Source of the DNA: Gilichinskyi gelida
Lineage (GTDB): Bacteria > Acidobacteriota > Thermoanaerobaculia > Gp7-AA8
Assembly: GCA_038040385.1 (NCBI GenBank)
Contig: JBBPII010000002.1
Coordinates: 347,436 to 411,435 of the forward strand
DNA: 64,000 nucleotides
Direction: 5' to 3'
The notes under the pieces are model-generated. The model made no database searches, was not told where the DNA came from, and was given only the letters and a program-made list of their open reading frames with translations. The position numbers and the translations under genes are program-made. This document shows positions 57,298 through 64,000 of this stretch, piece after piece. Each line of letters opens with the position of its first letter. Within the stretch, counting starts at the first letter, position 1.

Positions 57298-59226
57298 ATG
57301 CCGAAGAGATTCTGGTCCGCCGCCGTCCTGTTCGTCGCCGCCGCCGCGCCGCTGCTCGCGGGTGTTCGCCAGTGGACCGCGGCCGGCCCCGAGGCTGGGT
57401 CGGTCACCGCGATGGCATCGCATCCGAGCGGCGTGGTCTACGCGGCGCTCTTCGACGGACTGGTCTTCAAGAGCGCCGACAGCGGCGCGTCGTGGACCGC
57501 GGCGAGCGAGGGCATCACCGATCTGAGCATCCTCTCCCTGGCAGTCGACCCCACCAACGCCGACGTCGCGTACGCCGGCACGCAGCTCGGCGCGATCTTC
57601 AAGACCACCAACGGCGGCGCGTCGTGGAGCAAGATCGGCACGGGGCTGCCGTCGACGACGACGGTCGAGGAGATCGTCATCGACAAAAACAATCCGTCGA
57701 CGCTGTATGCGGCGATCAGCGTCATCTTCCTCGACGCGAAGGGCGGCGTGTTCAAGTCGACCAACGGCGGCGCGACCTGGACGGCGGCCAACACCGGCAT
57801 CTTCGCCGCGCGCATCGACTCGGTGGCCATCGATCCGTCGAACAGCAGCATTCTCTGGGCGGGCTGCAACTACCGCTGCGAGTCCGACATCCGCCTCTAC
57901 AAGTCGACCAACGCCGGCGCGTCGTGGACCGGGCCGTTCATTTCGCAGGAGCCGGTGGCGTTCCTCTACGACGTGGTGGTCGGCGCGAATTCGACAGCTC
58001 TGGTGATCGTCGACCTCGGCAGCGTGTATCGGTCGACGAACGGCGGGACATCGTGGACCCGCGCAACGGGCTTGCCGGGCTTCAGCAACGGCACGGTGCT
58101 CGCCGTTGACGCCGGCGGATCGAATGTTTACTGGGGCGGCGCGAACGGCGTTTTCCGCTCGACCAATGGCGGCACGAGCTTCAGCGCCGTGACCGGGATT
58201 GCCGCGGGGGCGCGCGGCACCGCTCTGGCCATCACTGACGCCGCCGTCGTCGCCGGTACCGACGGCGACGGCGCGTTCCGCTCGACGAATGCCGGCGCGG
58301 CGTGGACAGCCGCGAACAGCGGCTTGCGCCCGTCGGTCCGCGTGCTGGCCGCCGATCCGCTCAACGCGGCGACCGTCTGGGCCGGCACGACGTCGAGCCA
58401 TCTGTTCCGCAGCTCCGACAACGGCGCCTCCTGGACGCGCTTCAAGTCAGGGCTCACGCCGCAGGTCGAAGCCGTCGCCGTCGACCCGGGCAACAGCAAC
58501 ACCGTGTACGTCGGCACCGGCGGTGGCAGCGGCTTCTACAAGACGACCAACGGCGGCACGACATGGACGTCGCCGAGCTTCCTCTCCGGCGGCGCCAACG
58601 CGCTGGCCATCGACCCCTCCGCCCCGGCGACGCTCTACGGCGAGCGCCGCGACGTCGGCCTGGTCAAGAGCACCAATGCCGGCACGAGCTGGACCACGAT
58701 CAACAACGGCCTCGGATTCACTCCCGGATCGACCCCGCGCATCGTGGACATCGAGGTCGATCCGATCAACACCGCGAACGTCTACGCGGTCATCAGCGCC
58801 GGCGGCATCGCGAAGAGCTCGAACCGCGGCGCGGATTGGACGAAAGTCGCTACACAGAACGTCTTCGATGTGGCCGTCGATCCGCACACGGCCGCCGTGG
58901 TGTTCGCAGCGTCGGCGAGCGGGATCCTGAAGTCGAGCGACGGCGGCGCGAACTGGCAGACGGTCAACAGCGGCGGCGCACTGTCCATCGCTGTCGATCC
59001 GGTCAACTCGAGCAACGTCTACGCCGGGACGACGAGCGGCGTCCTGCGCAGCACCGACGGCGGCGCGACCTGGAGCCCGTTCGGCAGCGAGGTGTCGATG
59101 CGCAATGTCCTCGCGCTGGCGGTGGACAAAGCGGGCAACACGATCTATGCGGGCACCGCGGCCGGCGCGTACTGGTACCAGTTCACGCAGCCGCCGTTCG
59201 GCGGACGAAGGCCGGGGCGGCGGTAA
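57298..59226 (+). CDS. Secreted Asp-box (BNR/sortilin-like) repeat protein
   Basis: 642 residues with a Sec signal peptide (AAVLFVAAAAPLLAG). About ten or more repeats of S-x-D/N-x-G-x-T/S-W (KSADSGASWTAA, KSTNGGATWTAA, RSSDNGASWTRF, KSSDGGANWQTV) alternate with strands such as LAVDPTNADVAYAGT. This is the pattern of BNR/sialidase-like or VPS10 beta-propellers. No sialidase arginine triad or other catalytic set is obvious, so binding or a structural role is more likely. A Shine-Dalgarno GGGAGAG precedes the ATG. Transcribed away from hemL. Confidence 0.85.
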   Translation: MPKRFWSAAVLFVAAAAPLLAGVRQWTAAGPEAGSVTAMASHPSGVVYAALFDGLVFKSADSGASWTAASEGITDLSILSLAVDPTNADVAYAGTQLGAIFKTTNGGASWSKIGTGLPSTTTVEEIVIDKNNPSTLYAAISVIFLDAKGGVFKSTNGGATWTAANTGIFAARIDSVAIDPSNSSILWAGCNYRCESDIRLYKSTNAGASWTGPFISQEPVAFLYDVVVGANSTALVIVDLGSVYRSTNGGTSWTRATGLPGFSNGTVLAVDAGGSNVYWGGANGVFRSTNGGTSFSAVTGIAAGARGTALAITDAAVVAGTDGDGAFRSTNAGAAWTAANSGLRPSVRVLAADPLNAATVWAGTTSSHLFRSSDNGASWTRFKSGLTPQVEAVAVDPGNSNTVYVGTGGGSGFYKTTNGGTTWTSPSFLSGGANALAIDPSAPATLYGERRDVGLVKSTNAGTSWTTINNGLGFTPGSTPRIVDIEVDPINTANVYAVISAGGIAKSSNRGADWTKVATQNVFDVAVDPHTAAVVFAASASGILKSSDGGANWQTVNSGGALSIAVDPVNSSNVYAGTTSGVLRSTDGGATWSPFGSEVSMRNVLALAVDKAGNTIYAGTAAGAYWYQFTQPPFGGRRPGRR

Positions 59227-59231
59227 ATCGC

Positions 59232-59338
59232 GACCCTCACCCGCCCTTCGGGCACCCTCTCCCGCTACGCGGGAGAGGGAAATTCGATGGCCTTCTCCCG
59301 CGTGAGCGGGAGAAGGTGGCCGAAGGCCGGATGAGGGG
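59232..59338. repeat. Inverted repeat pair (family G3)
   Basis: CCCTCTCCCGCTACGCGGGA and TTCTCCCGCGTGAGCGGGAG hairpins sit between CTCACCCGCCCTTCGGGCAC and its approximate complement CGAAGGCCGGATGAG. It fills the gap after the Asp-box gene. Confidence 0.78.
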
Positions 59339-59365
59339 TAAGACCGCCGCGCTCCGGGGCAGGTC

Positions 59366-59371
59366 CATACT
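59366..59371 (+). promoter_or_regulatory. -10-like CATACT for the aspartic protease gene
   Basis: Eleven bases before the ATG at 59383; no Shine-Dalgarno. Confidence 0.45.
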
Positions 59372-59382
59372 TCTCGAGCACC

Positions 59383-59772
59383 ATGGGCATGTTTCAAATA
59401 ACGGTGAAAGTCTCGAATCCTTACGACGCGTCGCGCTCGTTCGAGGAGCGGTTCTGGGTCGACACCGGCGCGTTCTACACATACATTCCCGAAGAGCGGC
59501 TGCACGAGATCGGCGTATCGCCAGAGAACAGTCGCGAGCTGATCCTCGCGGATGGACGGATCGAGCGCCGACTGCTCGGCGAGGCCCGACTGACCATCGC
59601 CGAGCTCAACGAATCCTCGACGTGCAAGGTGATCTTCGCTCCAGCCGCCTCTCTCTATCTTCTCGGAGCGACGGCGCTGGAGAACTTCGCCGTCGAGGCG
59701 GATCCCACGACGCAACGATTGAAACCGATCGCCGTGATCATCGGCGGCTTCCGCGCCTCGCGGGTGTCCTAG
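59383..59772 (+). CDS. Retropepsin-like (clan AA) aspartic protease
   Basis: 129 residues. FWVDTGAFYTYIPEERL holds the Asp-Thr-Gly-Ala active-site loop, and LYLLGATALENFAVEADPTT the hydrophobic-hydrophobic-Gly motif that braces it. This is the minimal retroviral-protease fold, active as a dimer. No signal peptide or partner domain, so it would act in the cytosol on an unknown target. No reverse transcriptase or other retroelement gene is near. It converges with the DUF4410-like gene, overlapping its stop by 4 bases. Confidence 0.8.
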   Translation: MGMFQITVKVSNPYDASRSFEERFWVDTGAFYTYIPEERLHEIGVSPENSRELILADGRIERRLLGEARLTIAELNESSTCKVIFAPAASLYLLGATALENFAVEADPTTQRLKPIAVIIGGFRASRVS

Positions 59773-60380
59773 AACGCGTCCAGAATGTGCGCCACGTCCT
59801 TCCCGGCGGCGTGGATGCTGTCGCGCATCACCTCCATGTCGTTGCCACCGCCGAACTTGAACGTGCCGCCGGAGCGGCGCTCCTGCGTGAAGCGCGCGAG
59901 GACGTTGCCGCTCTTGGCGTCGACGATCTCGCCGGAGAACTTCGTCCCCGCCGCCCCGGCGCCGAAGCCGCCGAGGTAGCGCTTGGCGCGCGAGCCGGGG
60001 CTGAGGTCCTCGACCTTGCCGCGGACGATGAGCGTCTTCGCCGCCTTGGTCGCCTTGTCCGAGGTCGTCACCTCGGCCTTCGCCTTCAGCTCGGGCCGCA
60101 GCGCCTCGACGAGGGTCAGCGTGTAGCCCTCCAGCACCGCCTTGATGCTGTTGTACGACTTCTCCTTCGCGTCCGGCAGCGGCGCGGCGGAGGTGTCGAA
60201 GGTCTGCACCACGATGTGGTCGTAGTCGGCGATCTTGAACGTCTTGACGATCTCGATCTCGTCGATGTCCTTGCCCCATTCCTTGTACGTGCCCGGCGCG
60301 GTCGGCGCGGGCTTGTCGCGCGCGATGAGCGCGGGGGCGAAGAGCGAAAGCGCGAGCAGAGAAATGGCGATGCGTTTCAT
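59769..60380 (-). CDS. Secreted DUF4410-like protein
   Basis: 203 residues with a Sec signal peptide (ISLLALSLFAPALIARD). KTFKIADYDHIVVQTFDTSA, TLIVRGKVEDLSPGSRAKRY and GGFGAGAAGTKFSGEIVDAK are typical of DUF4410, a periplasmic family of unknown role; GNVLARFTQERRSGG follows. AAGGAG precedes the ATG. The gap upstream contains a family E inverted repeat. Confidence 0.8.
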   Translation of the reverse strand: MKRIAISLLALSLFAPALIARDKPAPTAPGTYKEWGKDIDEIEIVKTFKIADYDHIVVQTFDTSAAPLPDAKEKSYNSIKAVLEGYTLTLVEALRPELKAKAEVTTSDKATKAAKTLIVRGKVEDLSPGSRAKRYLGGFGAGAAGTKFSGEIVDAKSGNVLARFTQERRSGGTFKFGGGNDMEVMRDSIHAAGKDVAHILDAF

Positions 60381-60418
60381 GTGGAATCTCCTTGGGTTGA
60401 TCTGTTGGGTATCTTACC

Positions 60419-60488
60419 GTTCGCCGTTGACCGTTGGCTGTTGGCCGAGAAGCGGCGACGGTCAACGGTCAACAGTCAACGGCGAACG
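60419..60488. repeat. Inverted repeat (family E), second copy
   Basis: GTTCGCCGTTGACCGTTGGC faces GGTCAACAGTCAACGGCGAA, with a short unique centre. Related to 34994-35065. Confidence 0.82.
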
Positions 60489-60491
60489 AAT

Positions 60492-61901
60492 TCAATACGC
60501 GTTCTCATGACGCAGGCCATGCACCAGCGTCATGAACAGGATTTTCATGTCCAGCATCAGCGACCAGTTCTCGATGTAGTACAGGTCGTGCTCGATGCGC
60601 ATGCGGATCGAGGTGTTGCCGCGCCAGCCGTGCACCTGTGCCCAGCCGGTCATGCCGGCGCGCACTTTGTGCCGCAGCATGTACTGCGGGAACTCGGCGC
60701 GGAACTGCTCGACGAACTGCGGCCGCTCCGGACGGGGGCCGACCACGCTCATGTCGCCGAGGAGGACGTTGAAGAGCTGCGGGAACTCGTCGAGCGACCA
60801 GGCGCGGATCAGGCGGCCGATCTTCGTCCGCCGCGGGTCGTCGCGCTCCGCCCATTTCGCGCCCGTCTCGTTCTCCGCGCCGACGCGCATCGAGCGGAAC
60901 TTGACGATCTCGAACGGCTTGCCGTCGAGACCCATGCGAACCTGCCGATAGAAGATCGGCCCGCGATCCTCCAGCCTGATGGCGATGGCCACAGCGAGCA
61001 TGATCGGCGAGAAGACGATCAGCGCGACCGTGGCGATCACCAGGTCGATGCCGCGCTTGGCGAAGCGGCTCCACCCCTCCAGCGGCGTCTCGGAGAGGTT
61101 GATGGTCGGCAGGCCGTCGATGTCCTCCACGCGCGAGCGCAGCACCATGAACTGCAGCAGATCGGGAACGACGTGGATCGACAGACAGACTCGCACCAGC
61201 CGGTCGAGCAGCGCGGTCATGGCCTCGGACGACGCGTGCGGCAACGCCACGAAGACGTGATCGATGGCGTGCTCGCGCACCACGCGCGCCGCGTCGTCGA
61301 TGGTGCCGAGGCATGGGAGCGGGTCGAGCTTCGCATCCTCGCCGTTGCGGAGATAGCCGGCGATGCGGAACCCAAGCTGGTCGCGATGAGCGTTGACGCG
61401 CTCCATCACCGCGCGCGCCAGATCGCCGCTACCGGCGATGAGCACGCGGTCGAGGTCCTTCCCCGCGCGATGCCGTTGCTCGACCACGGCGCGCACCGAC
61501 GCGCGCCCGAGGATGGTGAAGAGCATCGCGCAGAACATGAAGATGGCCAGCGTGGCGCGCGAGTAGAGGGCGTCCGGACTGCCCGGCCGCACCCACAGCA
61601 GCACACCCGACAACACGACGGTCGCCACCACCGACCCCATGGCCACCGACAGCCACTCCTCGGTCTTCGAGCGCGTGGGGCGGATGCGATACAGCCCCTG
61701 CACGGCGAAGGCGAGCGGGAAGACGATGGTGACGATCGGCAGCAGCTTCACGTAGGTGGCGAAGTCCTGCTGCCCTTTCGTCAACGGGATGATCTGCAAC
61801 TGGAAGCGCAGAAAGAACGCGCAGAGCATCGCCAGATTCGATGCCACGGCATCGTTGATCAGGTAGATCGATGCGAGCGCGCGATGTTTTTTCTCGATCA
61901 A
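60492..61901 (-). CDS. Undecaprenyl-phosphate sugar phosphotransferase (WcaJ/ExoY type)
   Basis: 469 residues from a TTG that overlaps the upstream stop as TTGA. Four N-terminal membrane helices (residues ~10-135) and a Rossmann-like cytosolic segment (RVLIAGSGDLARAVMERVNA) precede a further helix (LVIATVALIVFSPIMLAVAI). The catalytic domain carries KFRSM, DEFPQLFNVLLGDMSVVGPR and the C-terminal YYIENWSLMLDMKILF. It starts exopolysaccharide repeat units by placing a sugar-phosphate, often glucose-1-P, on undecaprenyl phosphate. Confidence 0.92.
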   Translation of the reverse strand: MIEKKHRALASIYLINDAVASNLAMLCAFFLRFQLQIIPLTKGQQDFATYVKLLPIVTIVFPLAFAVQGLYRIRPTRSKTEEWLSVAMGSVVATVVLSGVLLWVRPGSPDALYSRATLAIFMFCAMLFTILGRASVRAVVEQRHRAGKDLDRVLIAGSGDLARAVMERVNAHRDQLGFRIAGYLRNGEDAKLDPLPCLGTIDDAARVVREHAIDHVFVALPHASSEAMTALLDRLVRVCLSIHVVPDLLQFMVLRSRVEDIDGLPTINLSETPLEGWSRFAKRGIDLVIATVALIVFSPIMLAVAIAIRLEDRGPIFYRQVRMGLDGKPFEIVKFRSMRVGAENETGAKWAERDDPRRTKIGRLIRAWSLDEFPQLFNVLLGDMSVVGPRPERPQFVEQFRAEFPQYMLRHKVRAGMTGWAQVHGWRGNTSIRMRIEHDLYYIENWSLMLDMKILFMTLVHGLRHENAY

Positions 61902-62983
61902 GCGGCAACCTGGCGAATCGCGTCGAGCAGTTGGCGGTGAAACCGATCGCGCGAGAACGTCGCGGCGTGCGCGCGGATCGCGCCGCGGTCCCAGGAGCGC
62001 GACTCGGCCTCGTCCAGTGCTCGGTTGAGCGAGTTTACCGCCGGAGCATCGAAAAAAATCCCGGTGGCGCCGGGCACCACGCTGTCGCGCACGCCCCCTT
62101 CACCGAGGGCGACGACGGGCGTGCCGAGGGCCATCGCCTCCAGCGGCGCGATGCCGAAGTCCTCGACGCCGGGGAGGATCAGGCTCCGCGCCGCCGACAG
62201 GCGATCCACGATCACGTCTCTCGATACGTTGCCCAGGAACTGAACGTTGGGGCCGCTTCGCCGCGACAGCGTCGGCAGCAGCGGCCCGCCGCCGATGACC
62301 ACCAGCCGCTTGCCGCCCGCCTCCGCCGCCTCGATCGCCAGCTCCACGCGCTTGTACGGCACGAGCGCGGAGACGACGACGTGGAAGTCATCGCGCTCCT
62401 CGCGCAACGCCGCGCCGAGGAAGGCCTCGTCGACGAAGGGGTGGATGACGTCGGCGCCGCGGCTGTAGAAGCGTCGGATGCGGTCGGCGACGAAATTCGA
62501 GTTGGCCACGAACTTCGTCACGCCGGCCGACGACGCGACGTCCCATCGCCGCAGCGACGCGGCGAGCGGCTTCGCCAAGAGCCTCTTCGCGCCGCGCGGG
62601 AAATAGTCGTCGAAGCGGTCCCAGATATAGCGCATCGGCGTGTGGCAATAGCAGAGGTGCGGCTTGCCGCGGGCGTCGACGCCCTTCGCCACCGCGTGGC
62701 TGGAGGAGATGACGAGATCGAACGCGCTCATATCGAACTGCCGCACCGCGCGCGGAAAGAGCGGGAGGAGCGTGCGGTAGTCGGCAACCCGCGCCGCGAG
62801 CCCCTGCAGGCGCGAGGTGTGGATGGGATGCGACTCGATTTGCGCCGACACGCTGCCCGGAAAGTGAAAGAGGGTGAAGATCTCCGCGCCGGGGACGACG
62901 TCGAGGATCCCCTCCAGCACCGCCTCGCCGCCGCGCATACCGGTCAGCCAGTCGTGGATGACCGCGACGCGGCGCTCACTCAT
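61898..62983 (-). CDS. Glycosyltransferase family 4-like
   Basis: 361 residues. VAVIHDWLTGMRGGEAVLEG is a common GT4 opening, with the Gly-Gly loop that binds the nucleotide. CYCHTPMRYIWDRFDDYF matches the WbaZ-like subgroup. VVVSALVPYKRVELAIEAAE and VEDFGIAPLEAMALGTPVVA (E-x7-E motif) form the donor site. It probably adds a mannosyl or related residue to an exopolysaccharide, working with the downstream phosphotransferase. Start ATG 62983 overlaps the zinc-ribbon gene by 8 bases. Confidence 0.9.
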   Translation of the reverse strand: MSERRVAVIHDWLTGMRGGEAVLEGILDVVPGAEIFTLFHFPGSVSAQIESHPIHTSRLQGLAARVADYRTLLPLFPRAVRQFDMSAFDLVISSSHAVAKGVDARGKPHLCYCHTPMRYIWDRFDDYFPRGAKRLLAKPLAASLRRWDVASSAGVTKFVANSNFVADRIRRFYSRGADVIHPFVDEAFLGAALREERDDFHVVVSALVPYKRVELAIEAAEAGGKRLVVIGGGPLLPTLSRRSGPNVQFLGNVSRDVIVDRLSAARSLILPGVEDFGIAPLEAMALGTPVVALGEGGVRDSVVPGATGIFFDAPAVNSLNRALDEAESRSWDRGAIRAHAATFSRDRFHRQLLDAIRQVAA

Positions 62984-63149
62984 CGGCGGTCTTCTCACCG
63001 TCGAGCTCCGCCGCAATCACTTCGGCGCACTTGTCGCAAACGTGGTCGTTCGCGAAGTACTCTTCCGCCGGGGTCTCGGCGAGGCAGCGCGTGCAGAGGT
63101 GTTTTCCGGAGCGCTCGTTGAGCTTGCGCGGCAGCGGCTCGTCGTGCAT
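62976..63149 (-). CDS. Tiny zinc-ribbon protein
   Basis: 57 residues. Two knuckles, CTRC (residues 19-22) and CDKC (near residue 40), make a single zinc ribbon (KHLCTRCLAETPAEEYFAND). An acidic C-terminus follows. It starts an operon with the glycosyltransferase and phosphotransferase through short overlaps. TACAAC with an extended TGC (63166-63161) lies 11 bases before ATG 63149, so it is likely leaderless. A regulatory or chaperone-like role is possible but unknown. Confidence 0.78.
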   Translation of the reverse strand: MHDEPLPRKLNERSGKHLCTRCLAETPAEEYFANDHVCDKCAEVIAAELDGEKTADE

Positions 63150-63160
63150 GGGTGGCGCGT

Positions 63161-63166
63161 GTTGTA
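63161..63166 (-). promoter_or_regulatory. Extended -10 (TGC-TACAAC) of the exopolysaccharide operon
   Basis: Eleven bases from the ATG at 63149 on the minus strand, with an upstream TG as in extended -10 promoters. Confidence 0.5.
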
Positions 63167-63205
63167 GCACGGAATGCGCGTTTGTTTTGCAGGGCAGGAG
63201 GCAAC

Positions 63206-63886
63206 ATGATTCAGGTCCGCAAGGCCGGGGAGCGCGGCCATTTCGATCACGGCTGGCTCGACACCTACCACACCTTCTCGTTCGCCGATTACCACGACCC
63301 CGACTTCATGGGCTTCCGCACCTTGCGGGTGATCAATGAGGACCGCGTCGCGCCGGGCACCGGCTTCGGCCGGCACGGCCACCGCGACATGGAGATCGTC
63401 ACCGTGGTGCTCGAAGGGGCGCTCGCCCACCGCGACAGCATGGGCACCGGCGCGGTCATCCGCCCCGGCGAGGTGCAGCGCATGAGCGCCGGCACCGGCG
63501 TGCTGCACAGCGAGATGAACGCCTCGGACTCCGAGCCGGTGCACCTCTACCAGATCTGGTTGCTGCCCGAGCGCACCGGCCTCCAGCCCGGCTACGAGCA
63601 GAAGGCCTTCCCGACGCCCGATGGATTGCAGCTCGTCGCCTCGCGCGACGCCCGCGACGGCTCGCTCACCATCCATCAGGACGTCGACCTCTACCGCGGG
63701 GCGGTGACGAACGGCGGCATCCGCTTCGACTTCCGCCCCAACCGCTACGGCTGGCTGCAGGTGGCGAAGGGAGCGCTGACCCTGAACGGAACGCCGCTGA
63801 AGGCGGGCGACGGCGCGGCGATCGAGGGGGAGCGCGTACTCGAGATTGGCGGCAGCGGCGAACTGCTATTGTTCGACCTGAATTGA
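63206..63886 (+). CDS. Pirin-family bicupin (YhhW-like)
   Basis: 226 residues. The first cupin has the metal set FGRHGHRDMEIVTVVLEGAL (two His) and QRMSAGTGVLHSEMN (His, Glu). FSFADYHDPDFMGFRTLRVI is the typical pirin N-terminus. The second cupin (residues ~150-226) is reduced. Bacterial members include quercetinase-active YhhW; the physiological role is unclear. Shine-Dalgarno GGCAGGAGG precedes the ATG. Confidence 0.92.
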   Translation: MIQVRKAGERGHFDHGWLDTYHTFSFADYHDPDFMGFRTLRVINEDRVAPGTGFGRHGHRDMEIVTVVLEGALAHRDSMGTGAVIRPGEVQRMSAGTGVLHSEMNASDSEPVHLYQIWLLPERTGLQPGYEQKAFPTPDGLQLVASRDARDGSLTIHQDVDLYRGAVTNGGIRFDFRPNRYGWLQVAKGALTLNGTPLKAGDGAAIEGERVLEIGGSGELLLFDLN

Positions 63887-63887
63887 C

Positions 63888-64000
63888 GTAGGGGCGCGGG
63901 GGGGGGGGGGCCCCCGCGGGGGGGGGGGGGGCGCGGCCCCCCCCCCCCCCCAAACCCCCTCCAAGAAACACCCAAAACAGCCACAAAAACCCACACCCCC
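63888..64000. other. Low-complexity contig end, starting in a family A repeat
   Basis: GTAGGGGCGCG, the start of a family A arm, leads into long G and C homopolymers and then a C/A-rich tail unlike the rest of the window. It looks like an assembly or sequencing artefact at a repeat-caused contig break. No gene is supported here. Confidence 0.8.

Noticed and set aside
57400..59200. Regular DNA periodicity that could suggest a repeat array
   Set aside because: It comes from Asp-box protein repeats in the coding sequence; spacing and sequence vary too much for a DNA array or CRISPR.
58302..61940. Very long plus-strand open frame covering the end of the Asp-box gene and the DUF4410-like and phosphotransferase genes
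   Set aside because: It is Arg/His/Asp-rich filler typical of antisense frames in GC-rich DNA, with no recognisable domain; the genes on the other strand or frame have clear families.
63888..64000. Possible natural G-quadruplex or telomere-like end
   Set aside because: Abrupt pure homopolymers and a C/A tail at a contig edge fit a sequencing artefact better than biology.

Overview
This is a GC-rich (roughly 65%), densely packed bacterial window of 64 kb with about 52 protein-coding genes on both strands. I see no rRNA, tRNA, CRISPR array or transposase. The gene content fits a Gram-negative soil or sediment bacterium: TonB, FtsEX, a type II NADH dehydrogenase, Tat-exported tyrosinase, secreted peptidases, a DUF4097-like protein, Asp-box repeat and DUF4410-like secreted proteins, and MacA/MacB-type efflux. 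I would guess Acidobacteriota, but that is inference; no marker here fixes the phylum. The last ~110 bases collapse into G and C homopolymers right after a repeat begins, which looks like the low-quality end of an assembled contig.

Layout. 1-3961: end of a serine hydrolase, ndh, a TonB protein and a predicted carboxylate-amine ligase. 3975-7310: copper amine oxidase and prolidase pepQ. 7415-8301: a frameshifted, lower-GC HEPN/AbiU2-like gene. 8389-11164: a uracil-DNA glycosylase divergent from a phospholipase C-like gene and purH. 11177-13639: unknown and secreted genes. 13651-17547 (minus): an apparent operon of a GAF/HD-GYP protein, a small lipoprotein and a tyrosinase. 17702-21830: a di-iron oxygenase-like protein, a heme-motif lipoprotein with a predicted beta-barrel, and zinc-ribbon and secreted proteins. 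21864-24082 (minus): methylcrotonyl-CoA carboxylase beta subunit and a HAD hydrolase. 24194-27537: an overlapping cytosolic subtilase / ComEC-like metallo-beta-lactamase pair. 27542-30309: B12-binding protein, GNAT, DinB-like and S41 proteins. 30347-42821: the rimP-nusA-infB-ylxP-rbfA-nrnA-truB translation cluster, split by a plus-strand methyltransferase and by an epimerase-TetR-M1 peptidase unit with its own operator-flanked promoter. 43062-47062: secreted protein, rluD, four-helix-bundle protein, nupC. 47116-52174: purine nucleoside phosphorylase overlapping a MacA/ATPase/two-permease exporter. 52257-54157: a deleted crcB remnant and ftsEX. 54170-57203: ftcD and hemL. 57298-63886: Asp-box protein, aspartic protease, DUF4410-like protein, two exopolysaccharide genes, a zinc-ribbon protein and pirin.

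Three themes stand out. First, many genes have a -10-like hexamer only 6-12 bases before the start codon and no Shine-Dalgarno, implying leaderless transcripts, while others keep good Shine-Dalgarno sites. Second, nearly every larger intergenic gap is filled by one of several families of paired inverted repeats, and four genes appear to have repeat DNA inside their reading frames (the purH linker, one signal-peptide N-terminus, one lipoprotein N-terminus and one C-terminal tail). Third, several small units deserve experimental attention: the subtilase/metallo-beta-lactamase pair, the tyrosinase operon whose lipoprotein resembles the enzyme's own C-terminal domain, and the TetR-type operator/promoter at 35068-35136.
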